In this document: positions 48,501 to 64,000 of the stretch, one piece after another
How positions within the stretch are numbered: the stretch's first letter is position 1
Layout of the letters: every line of letters starts with the position of its first letter
DNA from: Dysidea avara
Taxonomy: Eukaryota; Porifera; Demospongiae; Dictyoceratida; Dysideidae
Length of the DNA stretch: 64,000 nt
Assembly: GCF_963678975.1 (NCBI RefSeq)
Contig: NC_089274.1
Span: forward strand, 732,001 to 796,000
Reading direction: 5' to 3'
The notes under the pieces: model-generated
The model's database searches: none
Told to the model about the DNA's origin: nothing
Seen by the model: only the letters and a program-made list of their open reading frames with translations
Translations under genes and position numbers: made by a program

Positions 48501-49703
48501 TATGCAGTAAGGATCATAGCATTTACTGGGTTGATGAATGATAGTGGAAGTCCATTAACTTCCATGGCTGAGGTAAATACAACATTTACTGAAGACAATG
48601 GTCAACCTGATGGTACTGCACTTGAACTGTTAGTCATTAATGCCAATAACTCTGATGGTCAATGGATGACTGACTCTGCAATAAATGTAGTTGGTTCTAC
48701 TGGTGAAGTGGAGGCAACAGCTGTCCTCTCAAACACCAATTTGTTGTGGGCAATTGCTACTCCTTTGTCTGTCAACATGATCTGTTATGTTCAGGTGCGT
48801 ACTTTCTCAAGAGGTAACCCACTGTCAGGTGCAGAAGTTGTAATCACACAGTTTATTACACGATTTGGTAAACCATTTTTCTTTAGACACTCACGTACAA
48901 CAGAAGGTCCAGTCAGCCATTCAGCATGTGTACCAGTTTTATGTGGTAATGTGGATAATGGTACTATTAGGGCTATTGACCAAACTTACCTTGATGCTTA
49001 CCAAACCCAACCTGATGGCCTTACTCCAGTGGGAACTACAATTACCTTCACTAGTAGCACTGAGGGTAATCCTTCTTCCCCATTCTTTAACAATGAGGAT
49101 GACTGCATAGCAGCCAGTTCATATGCAAGATTTGATCTTCCCATTCCAAATCCTCCAGCAGATAATCCTATTAAACCTGATGTTACCACTGGTTACTGGT
49201 ACTTCAGGGTACAAGTGTATGAGTGTTTGGAGTCTAACGTTGTCACCACCATTTCTGCAGATTCTGACAACAACTTACTAGCTATTTGTAGCCGCACAAT
49301 TAGCGAGACTGAGGACTACAGTACATCTCAAGATGAAGACCCAACAACATCTGGGGATGGACCAATCAGCTGCGCTGCAAACTCTATGGCTGTCACCACG
49401 AGAGTGGCATGTGTACGGGCAATCAATACCACTAATGTGACACTACAAGTTGAACTGAACATGGGCAGTGAAGTGCCAGGCAATGAGTTCTGTACTCTTG
49501 ACAATACTGTCTCTGACTTTATGAACTCTAATCAGATGTCTGATAAGATAACAATTGACCTGACTACTATCCCTGGTGGTGACCCTGACTTGGGTATCTA
49601 CTTTGATGAAAATTCAGATACTGTGGCAAGGAGTAGGTGTATGGAAGGTACAAACAGTGGTGGCCTTGAAGGAAATATTGCTATTTTTTCTTGCTTCTCA
49701 TAA
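45573..49703 (+). CDS. CILP-like protein with two tandem modules, predicted type II membrane protein (3 exons)
   Basis: Exons are 45573-45726, 45790-47742 and 47803-49703 (4008 nt, 1335 aa), with phase-1 junctions. ATG 45573 gives MSLASNLLQ, one hydrophobic segment (about residues 10-33) and an acidic juxtamembrane stretch (EFDDDDHDSDS). Exon 2 encodes module 1 (residues 52-703) and exon 3 module 2 (703-1335). Each module has a Cys block ending CCC(Q) or CCY and CxCxxC, a carboxypeptidase-regulatory-like sandwich, a CILP-like middle ending near a Trp (LWSVSRP, LWAIATP), and a C-terminal part ending GIYFD...RC...F.C, like the end of vertebrate CILP. Module 1 keeps a basic site SKKRQAQRQVS (about 369-379) where vertebrate CILP is cleaved. 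Module 2 has STGEVEATA there instead. Many N-glycosylation sequons are present. A possible poly(A) signal aataaa is at 50124. Confidence 0.83.
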
Positions 49704-51658
49704 TGAGATTGGACTGTACTTAGTAGATTTGTTGTAGGTAATGTTTCATGATATTTACAGTTATTAATCAATAGATGGTAATGCCAGGTACCACATGGTA
49801 CTGATAGTGACTGGTACCAAGTGTTTATAATGCTTCCAAGAGCCCTCACAATGTCACTAGTATATGGGTACTGTATAGATAGTGTAGCACCACAACTGGG
49901 GTATTGGAATTTGGGAATCACCTTATATGCTATTAGTATGTTTCACTAATTTTGTGCCACCATAGATACTCTTTATGGGGAAGAATGACACTTAAATAGT
50001 TTCTTCTTAACAAGTATAGCAACATGGGAAGTGTTAGTGGTTCAATTTTGTTGAATTTTCCATGGACTTAGCTACAGTAGTCATATGGTGTAATGCTATG
50101 AGTACTAGTAATAATCCTGGCTCAATAAAGGTGTTTGAATGCTTTGGTAGTGTCACAACATGGGCATGACCAGCAAGCCTGGTCTCCACCTAGCTATTGC
50201 TTTTTCACTAGCTGGTAGCTACACTAGCAGAAGTAGTTGATGTGACGAGGGGCTGACCAAAGTATAGAATCTCTGGAAACACGGGATCTGGGGGGGCGCA
50301 GCCCTCATAAACCTTGCAATCGACAGTCATTTAAAAACTTTGTTTTGACTGCAAGTTTAAATATACTTTTGAGACTAAAAGTTGATGTGCTTTAATAGTT
50401 AATTGAAATGCTTCAAATTGTACCTATAAATTAATTCTGGTGAACTTTGAGACATCGTGAAAGCTAACATACTATAGCTTCTGGGACATACAGCATTTAT
50501 AAGCAGTAAAAACAGCCTTTATAGACACCTGGAAATACTTTGGTACAGTATACCAACTCTCAAAGTAGGAGGTCAGTGGATTGACTTCAGCTGTAGACAA
50601 AACATTTTTTGTTGTTGATTTTAATTACTTAAATTTTAGGGACACACGTTTTGATGAAGCACTTTGACTGTTCTATCATATTAGGTATTTTAGTGTTCTA
50701 TTTATAGTATGTCAATATTTTCAGCCCTACTCCAAGGATAATTTGGCCAGTAACCTAACAACCATTGCTAAGCAACCATGTTGTTTGGGAGTCTATACTA
50801 GTTATCAAATTGGACATGTACTTCCAATAAAAATGCACCACATCATTTCAGCCAATCAGATTAGTGTTACAAAATTTTGTCAAGGAACTTTAACAAACAT
50901 GACTTTTTGACCACAGTCGCAGATTGACCTACAGTGAGTGCCTGTGCGCCACCCCCTTGGTATGCACAGGTGAGAATATCAGACCAATCAGTGATGAGGG
51001 TTAATTTTGAGCACTAGTATTGGTTTTTATTTTTTATTTAAACTCCACGTTCGGCAGAGCCGTTCTTCCATAAGAGAGTGACAGAGTGTACACAATAAAG
51101 TACAAATGCTATATACACACAAGTATTACTGAATGCATACACAACCTAACTAGAATACAACAAGTGAGAGTGGCCATAAAGTCACGCTCAGAATAAATAA
51201 TTATGCTGAGGAAGTTACGGATATAGTCTCAGACCACCTTTTCTACTTTTGTTCTTCTCTACCCAAGCGTAACTGTACAGTTTAAATTCAGATGCATATG
51301 ACTTTCATACCAAAGGGATGACTCCTGTCTGTGGCAACCTGGGTATGAGGGTCAGGTTTAGTTGTCACAGGATTCATCCCTTAGGCAGTGTGAAATACAC
51401 TAGATTGAACTGCATGAGTGCAGGGGTGGATCCTAGCAAGTAGGGATGCACCAGGTGGTAGGTATATGGAGCAGGGGTCTGGGGGCGCACCCCCACCCAC
51501 CCCCCCCCCCCCCAACAAGCTAACGTTATTTCAGATATTTAGAGTAGTTGTAGTTTTATACACAAACGTCTATTCAGTCTAAGTGGACTACATTGATCAA
51601 AAGTTTCATAAGTGATAGTCATGAGTAGTTCAGCTAGCAGGGGTATAGTATTATAGCT
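49704..51658. other. Intergenic region after the two-module CILP-like gene
   Basis: Contains the presumed 3' UTR with aataaa at 50124-50129, then a gggggcgcagccctcat motif near 50291, and 51022-51120 with a retroelement-like AT-rich start. A C-rich run is at about 51481-51515. No gene is supported. Confidence 0.5.
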
Positions 51659-52895
51659 CAGGGGCATAGCTAGAAATTTTAAATAGGAGAGGCAGATTTT
51701 GCAATGCTTTTGTATGATACATGATCTCTAGTGCATAAGTATACTCTCAGTATATGTAGCATGCTCCCCTGAGGTGGGGTGGGTGGGGGAGTCTGGTGGC
51801 ATGCACCCCTTACAGAAAGTTTTTGAAATTTTAAAGTTGCAAGATAGAGCCTGGAGATAATTTTAACCATACTACATACTATTATGGTAAATGCAAATAA
51901 TGGACATATTATGACGTAGAAGTGCAAGTACTAGCATAGCTAATATAATTATGTAGTATGCGTAACATGTCAATACAGTGGGTATAGGGTAGCTATACAA
52001 GCTCTCCTGGGAAAGTTATACCATCTGAGATTGATTGCAAAAGCAATTTAAGTAGTTTATCATATTAAAAATTTGCTTGACTGTTCTAATAGGGTGAGTG
52101 CTCTATAGGGTATCTATATATATCTTGCTTGACCAGTTTCTGAAAACCTTTAAGACAGTAACCTGGACTCTTACTAATGTATACAGCAAGTTGAACTAAA
52201 CAGCATTATAAACTTTGTTATGCAGTCAGTTCAGTCACTAATATTATTGTTTAATATTGTGTAGTACTCACAAAATGAGTATAAACACACAGATAATCAT
52301 ACAATAAATCAGTCTGTTGGGAAGAGATATAAGGATAAATCATCTTTAAATTGGTTTAAATCATCCAGTTCAACTAATGAATCAGGTAGAGAATTCCACA
52401 AATTGATAGCAGAGGGTATACATAGGAAAGAATTTAAATATGTATCAGTTCTAGCAAAAGGGGTGATGAAATGCTGGTTGTGTCCATGGGTAGATGTTGA
52501 GAGGGGTGTAAATGTAAATGAAATGTCAACAAGACCATGTAATATTTTGTAAAACATTATCAATTTTAAGAAACTTCTTCGGTGTTCGAGTAGTGGCCAC
52601 TTAAGATGTTTGAGAATGGTAGTTACACTACTGTGATAGGAGAAGTCATTTTTAACAAAGTGAGCAGCACTGCGCTGAACCTTTTCTATTTGGTGTTTCT
52701 GGTGTTGAAGGTGTGGGGACCACACTGTAGCAGCATACTCTAATATAGGTCTCACTAAGGATGTGCAACAATTGGATATCACTGTTGTTGGACACTGGAA
52801 GAGATTATGTTGTAAGAAGGCTTTTGCTTTGATAGCTTTGCTACTGATGTCATTAGGCAATAGGCAACTGCCTCATCTGTAGCTACGCCTCTGTA
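51659..52895. mobile_element. Element with GGC(A/G)TAGCTA ends enclosing a LINE fragment
   Basis: The left end caggggcatagctagaaatt and, reverse complemented, the right end cagaggcgtagctacagatg form an inverted pair. Both are followed by a gaggcag block. The interior contains the LINE fragment 52255-52870, so one insertion lies inside the other, or the ends are coincidental. Confidence 0.4.
52255..52870 (-). pseudogene. Non-LTR retrotransposon (LINE) 3' fragment, reverse transcriptase C-terminus
   Basis: A 183-codon minus-strand frame (52860-52309) reads RPILEYAATVWSPHL, then IEKVQRSAAHFV, and later SAINLWNSLPDSLVELDDL. This is the conserved tail of CR1/Jockey-like reverse transcriptases, just before the 3' UTR. 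The N-terminal endonuclease and the RT catalytic core are absent, so it is a 5'-truncated dead copy. The frame is still open. Confidence 0.8.
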
Positions 52896-53479
52896 GCTCT
52901 ACAATTATTACTTAGCAGGCTGAGTGTGTTCATGCATGGGATAATGCTGTTTTATTCATACTCAGCATAAGAGGTGAAAGGGTGCTACAGTTGGGGGTGC
53001 CCAAAATTTATGGTGGCAGTAGTAGGTGTGCAAAATTCTAGGGGGTCTGGGGGCATGCCCCCCAAGGGAAAAATTTGAAAATTAGGTGTCAGGATATTGA
53101 ATTTGGTGGCATTTTAACTGTTAATTTATTTTAATACATGCTTGACTGTTGTATTAGGATGACTTCTATTAGAGTATCTCAATCGTGATTGACAAATTTC
53201 TGGAAGTTCACATGATGACTATTGCACAATACAGCTTTGAATTGGGGGTGCTGAACATCCCCAGTAAAATAGTTGGGATAGTTGGGGGTGCTCCAGCACC
53301 GCCGCCTATGCTCAGCAACTGTGTCTTATATATGGCGGCGTTCTATTAGAGCATGTATGTGCTCCAGGCCTTGGTACCAAGATGTGATCTGTGAAGATTT
53401 TGGACCAGCATAAGATGCCTAAAGTAATGGTTAGCTTGTTGAGGTCTCTACAATAAACAGAAGTACTAATCTAACACTA

Positions 53480-54170
53480 TTATTGATATCCTAAACCAGC
53501 CTCACAAGGCGCCTCTTTGGTTAGGTATAACCAAGCCCAAAGGTAACCTACTTCTTGCCAAAATATCTGAGTTTTTATCAAAGTAGATACCCAAGTCAGG
53601 GCTATCACCAGGATATGCAGTCAGGTCAATTGTTATCAGACATCTGATTAGACTTCATAAAGAATATTCCTAAGGGTGCAGAACTGATTACCTGTATGAC
53701 CTGAGATGGTTCCAAAAAGTTGCCACAAACTTTAAAAAAGGCACACTACGGTAGGAGAAGGACCTCTGCATTAACGGAAAACTCGGACAATTCTGTCAAA
53801 TGTAGGGAAGCCATCACACGTTGCAACAGAAAATTGACACATCATGTTGTCAGCAAAGATAAGTGGGACACAAGTAAGTCCATGAAGCATGCATTGTATG
53901 TAGTGATCTTCCTTTGTAATGCTGTGTAACATGGCTGAAAACAAATCATGACCACTTTTCTAATTCAGCAAAAGTTGGGACGCACGTTTAGACGAAAACA
54001 ATAGGCCTGGCGCAATTCCTTCCATTCCACTATATAGTCATAATAATGTTGCAAATAAAGTAAAAAGGAAAAATAAAGAATTTTTAGGATCACAGAAAAC
54101 AAAGTAATGAAACAAGGGAGGTTGCCTACATCTGAAGATAATATATTGGACATTAAATCTTTTGTTTATT
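53480..54170. repeat. Dispersed element shared with 31550-32250
   Basis: Shared landmarks in the same order: ccagcctca, ggtataaccaagcccaaa / ggcatagccaagcccaaa, tgtaatgctgtgtaac / tgtaacagtgtgtaac, and acgcacgtttagac / gcacacgttcagat. A short piece also occurs near 63230-63300. The class is not recognised. The 102-codon frame at 31760-32068 falls in the other copy. Confidence 0.5.
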
Positions 54171-54437
54171 TTTGTCATTGCTATAGTAGCCATACATCTA
54201 CCTCAAGTCAATATATACCATGAACACTTTGCTCTGATGTTTATTTATCTTCTCCTCTCCACTATTGGTGATATTTTGCCATGAAGGTATTGTGAAATTT
54301 TTGGGTGATATTTTTGGCCAGAAAAGCCCACACCCTCATTATTATTATTGTTTTTCAGTACACACACAAAAGGTACTGAAAGCCACTGACAAGTGCTGCC
54401 AGTGACTCTACTACAATTAATTACAGTAAATAATTAC

Positions 54438-55215
54438 TTATAACAGAACTGCATATATTGGTGATGGCGACGCTGTTGAACAGTGGCAGCAGGGACAGAG
54501 GTAATGGAAGGTATGAATGTTTGTATCATTGAATTGCTGCATGAAATGATCCCACGTGTAGTTGTACAGTTTGTGTTTAATAATGTTTGTGGACAGAGAT
54601 AGGTCTATTTTTGGTAATGAGTTCCAGAGACGTGGTAAACAATAAAAGTAACAGTTTTGAGCAGTGTTGGAGGAACATCTATGATGAACCATTTTTTCAG
54701 ATGCACCAAATCGTGTATTAGAGGTACTAAACTGGACATATTCAGTAATGTTGAAATGTGATGACTGTTGCTTGTAGGACTTGATGAAGAACATAATATC
54801 ATTCATTTCATATACATACATTAGTGGTAATAGATGTAGAGTGACCAGGCGTGATCTATATGATGATTGGTAGTCATTCAAAATCCACTTTGTAGCTCGC
54901 CTCTATATTCTTTCTAACATATTGATATTTTTAATTAGATAAGGTCTCCACACTTGTGATCAATATAAGATTTGTGAATGAACAAGTGAGATATACCTTT
55001 TTCTAGTCTCAACTGGTCCATTACCTGAAAAACTTCTACAAATTAATCCAAGAATTTTGTAGGCCTTGCCTGATATTAATTTGTAGTGGTTCTCCCATGT
55101 TAAGTTCTGTGTTATTATCCCTAGATCTTTAGTGCTATCAACAGTAGCATGATCCCTATTATATGGTACTACTGCATGTACTGTATGATATCCTGCCACA
55201 TCCACATTATTAATA
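54438..55215 (-). pseudogene. Second LINE fragment, reverse transcriptase C-terminus with two nonsense changes
   Basis: Read on the minus strand, the piece DSTKDLGIITQNLTWENH and KAYKILGLICRSF (55205-54960) is followed in the same frame by SQVWRPYLIKNINMLERI and NDYQSSYRSRLVTLHLLPL, then YCLPRLWNSLPKIDLS and CPCCHC. Two in-frame stops break it, at about 54957-54959 and 54904-54906. The order matches the RT C-terminus and tail of a LINE different from the one at 52255. Confidence 0.8.
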
Positions 55216-55302
55216 GTTTCACAGCTTCTGTCACACAGACCATACCATCATACAACACATATCCTCAGTAAGGTGTCTGTATGGATATTTAAAACACCCA
55301 CC

Positions 55303-55485
55303 ATGGTTAGGGACCCACCGATTATGCTCATAATTTTACCTATTATGCTATGCTGCACTGCTCAAAAATTTACCTATTATGCTCAAATTATGCCCAATTA
55401 TTTATGCCTCAGTTCTCATGCTCTACTATGCTCATAATTGTGCCAGCATAATTGGCGGGTCCCTAACCGTGGTAATCTTCAGCCA
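55303..55485. mobile_element. Small MITE with GGTTAGGGACCC termini
   Basis: Left ccatggttagggacccaccg and right gcgggtccctaaccgtgg are inverted with few mismatches. The 183-bp element has an interior built of repeated attatgct-like words. Confidence 0.8.
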
Positions 55486-56002
55486 TATTACCAATAAGTC
55501 ATAGTGAGATTACAAACACATATAATTTGGCTGTATTGAGTGGCACCTGGATCAACGGTACCCCCTGCTATTGTCTGGGGATTGTCCTACTTGGCAAAGC
55601 TTCTAATTTGTTACTCTGCAAACCTGTGCTGGATGGATAGGCAGCTTCTATGCAATAGATATTAGTTACAGCACCAACTGGTACCCAACATTTACAATGG
55701 TTCAGAGAACATGCAATGAACCAAACTACATGCAATAAAGCTGGTTTGCCACTTAACTTCATGTGTATTTTTCGTTGAAGTCTCTAATCTAAACAAGATG
55801 TTGTACTCTCAGTCTTCCCATAATGACATACTCTAGCACTATCCGATGTCCTTAGTCTTGTCTTGTATGTCTAACAGCACATACATCCCTGGGTGTCTCA
55901 ACAAAGAACCCAAAATTATTAATTAAACACTTTTGTGGAGACACCTAGGAAGGGAATTGGAAAACAGAAAAGGTCAAATTGTCACATAAATGTACCCTAG
56001 AA

Positions 56003-56579
56003 TAAAACCTCATTTAGCGACCAAATACCACCTCCATACAAAGACCATGTTGTAATTAGATCTCAGAGATGGCTAAGGTGTACTAATATGACCTTATAAA
56101 TAAGTCCACTTCATGGTCAGCTTTTACAAAGACCACCTCTTCACATCGTAATAATAGCTAAGTTCCAAACATCTATTACTTTATCAAAACACTAGGTCAG
56201 CTAAAATGGCTAGGCTCTTAAGGTCATCAGACCTAGTAGATGTAGTGGATTAATAGTGTACTAGCTACATTTCACTATTGTTATAGTATACGACACATTC
56301 TGTTATAAACTAAGCAATAATGATACAGATAGCCAGATATTGATGACTTGAATGAAGTGTGTACCAAAATATGGGAGATGACATTGACTCCTTTCTATGA
56401 GTCATGAAATACATGTTTAGAGTTTATCCAATATTACCATGTAAAAAGGTGGTCTCTGTAAAGAGGCGATCTCTATAAAATGTGACCATGAAGTGGTCTA
56501 ATCAATTAGATCATCTTCACAACCTAGTGGTCTTTGTACAGAGGTGGTCTTTCAGAGGTGACCACTAAGTGAGGTTTTC
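56003..56579. mobile_element. MITE with AAAACCTCA(C/T)TTAG termini
   Basis: Left aaaacctcatttagcgacca and right tgaccactaagtgaggtttt are inverted. The interior contains tggtctctgtaaagaggcga-like blocks and a diverged copy of the 75-bp repeat unit. Confidence 0.7.
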
Positions 56580-57426
56580 ACTCTATATAACGATTTGACC
56601 ATTTCTGTTTTCCATTCCACTGTTTCCAATTGCCCACCTGGGAGTGTATTGCTAGACATGCAGACACACCAGTTACACAAACTGATAAGTCCTCTTCCTC
56701 TTGCAATTATAGGGACCACAGTGGGAATCAGATAACACTTATTCAATCAACTCATTATCTCTTCTGAAGGACCTGGTAAAATAAACAACTTAAAGAGAGT
56801 CATTATTTGGTGCCTCCCATATAGCAACAAACAGATATTTTACTTCAACAGTTCAGCCAATGTAACTCAGGTAGCACATAAACCAACAACATTTAAACAG
56901 GATCAGGAGTACCTGACTCCAAGGTGAGTGGGTTCTCTTTCACACATTAAAATTAAGAGAATGTTCAACAGACTGAAATACTCACAGTATCTCAATGGCT
57001 ACATATTCAGTTTGACTACTTGCAGGTCCCAAGTAGGATTAATAACAACTATCCATCAGTCCAGCCTCAACACACATGTCAAACATTATGCCATACCATT
57101 TTATGCCACACCACATGAAATTTCTGTGACAACAAATTATTTTAATACAAGAATTCATTGTGCAATCAACAATACTGCAGTGTGTTAGCTGTGTACTTGC
57201 ACAACTGGAACTTGTAGTAACACAGAAGCCACTTGGCCAATACAAGTCACATAGGCAAGTATTACAGCTACCTTAACAACTAAACACTCATAATGCTCAC
57301 TGCCAATCATCATCTGATGACAGTTAATGTTGTTCACACTGTGTTGACACATGTCAGTTGATCATGCACTAATATGATATTATTTCATTTACAATAATAT
57401 ACAATACAATTAGTTACTAGTAGTTA

Positions 57427-63079
<5,653 letters not shown>

Positions 63080-64000
63080 CTATAAACACAATAGTAACCC
63101 TGTGATGTCACCAAATCCATTTTTATAATAGTGTATACTTCATGATATAACAAGTAGAAGGAATTTTAAGCTCACTATACAGTAAAGTAGTAACTAAATA
63201 TTATGGTTTGCACTGTCTGACAAAAAAAAAAATTGGCCAGAAACCAGTGTCACAATTCCTTCATGACGCCTTAACAGTATTGGATAGGTATAACTGTAAT
63301 GTCCTACCATGGATTGGACAGATTCAAGAAGAAGGCAACAATCACATTCTTAATCAAGCACACTACAACACAGCCTGCATTCAAGTAGATATGCATGTGA
63401 TTACAATAGCTAAAGATTACAAATAATTGTGTATATGTTAAAGCATAGCCACGAGTGCTATATGAAAAATAAAGTACGAGGTGCGCCGCTAAGTACTTTA
63501 TTTTTCATATAGCACGAGCAAGGCTATGCTTTAAATGATTTATGGAACTTTCTAGTCGTGTAGCTTCACCATACACTAGGACTCGTAATTAACAAGCGTT
63601 GCACGAACTATTAGCAGCCTGAACACACACAAACTAGTTTAACAAAGTAACTCACGCGTATTTCACCATAGTTTGGCATAGTAGACGTTCATTGTGTCTT
63701 TTGGCAGGTTTTGCTCGCAACCCACAATCGATTCTTTTGTGATTCACATGGTGAAGTATTTCCGTGATATCTCCAGGACTTGTCCGTTTACATTAACAAA
63801 CGTAACAGCAACGTTACCTTCTCACACCCATCATCGAAGCATTTAGGTATGTCTATAAAAGCAATCCAGTGGTGGAACTCGTATTGGCTGGGGTGATTGA
63901 TCACTCAGCGCGGCGAGGCTATCAGTCTTCACCGGCTTGGGTGATTAGTCGTACTGGCGAGAGCCCCGTAGGCTATTAGCCTACACTAAGGCACGTGGGC
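63080..64000. other. PSMC5 intron reaching the window edge, with long dispersed repeat copy 3
   Basis: 63436-64000 is a copy of the repeat at 30518-31225. It opens with a palindrome (gttaaagcatagccacgagt against gagcaaggctatgctttaa) and then follows the same order through gtccgtttacattaacaa and ggctggggtgattgatcact. No exon is visible here. Confidence 0.7.

Overview
The window is nuclear DNA of an animal, not bacterial. Five intron-bearing genes can be recognised by protein family: HPRT, calaxin, N-myristoyltransferase, the proteasome ATPase Rpt6/PSMC5, and two related CILP-like genes. Many introns are about 50-60 bp with GT/AG ends, but a few are 5-12 kb and packed with repeats. The mix of compact introns, AT-rich DNA, very many small inverted-repeat elements and a transmembrane CILP-like family fits an early-branching invertebrate. 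A demosponge is my best guess, but it is an inference and not shown by the sequence.

Layout. Positions 2-403 hold the 3' end of a plus-strand gene with a proline-rich tail. HPRT runs convergently on the minus strand (492-3951, 9 exons, complete). From 3952 to 10478 lies repeat-rich intergenic DNA. A single-module CILP-like gene is on the minus strand (10479-12773, 3 exons). Calaxin/EFCAB1 follows on the minus strand (13041-18561, 7 exons). Only 124 bp separate its start codon from that of N-myristoyltransferase on the plus strand (18686-43762, 12 exons, 493 aa). NMT introns 1 and 5 hold most of the mobile DNA: a decayed DIRS retrotransposon, many MITEs, and tandem arrays including a 2.2-kb 24-bp satellite and a (CCTG) tract of about 42 units. 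A second CILP-like gene with two tandem modules is on the plus strand (45573-49703, 3 exons, 1335 aa). From 49704 to 57426 there is intergenic DNA with LINE remnants and MITEs. The last six exons of PSMC5/Rpt6 are on the minus strand (57427-63079), and its 5' exons lie beyond the window.

The genes are mostly housekeeping: purine salvage (HPRT), protein lipidation (NMT) and protein degradation (Rpt6), plus a ciliary dynein regulator (calaxin). The two CILP-like genes point away from each other on either side of the calaxin/NMT pair, so the block CILP(-) CLXN(-) | NMT(+) CILP(+) is roughly mirror-symmetric about the shared promoter.

The points most worth a second look are: the CILP-like genes predicted as type II membrane proteins with a basic processing site, one of them internally duplicated; a MITE inserted exactly at an NMT splice donor; a 650-bp foldback element whose arms are inverted arrays of a 21-bp subrepeat; the 24-bp satellite with nested order; and a short dyad motif scattered through the window. 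Exon boundaries were placed by eye from splice consensus, phase and remembered family sequence, without alignment tools.
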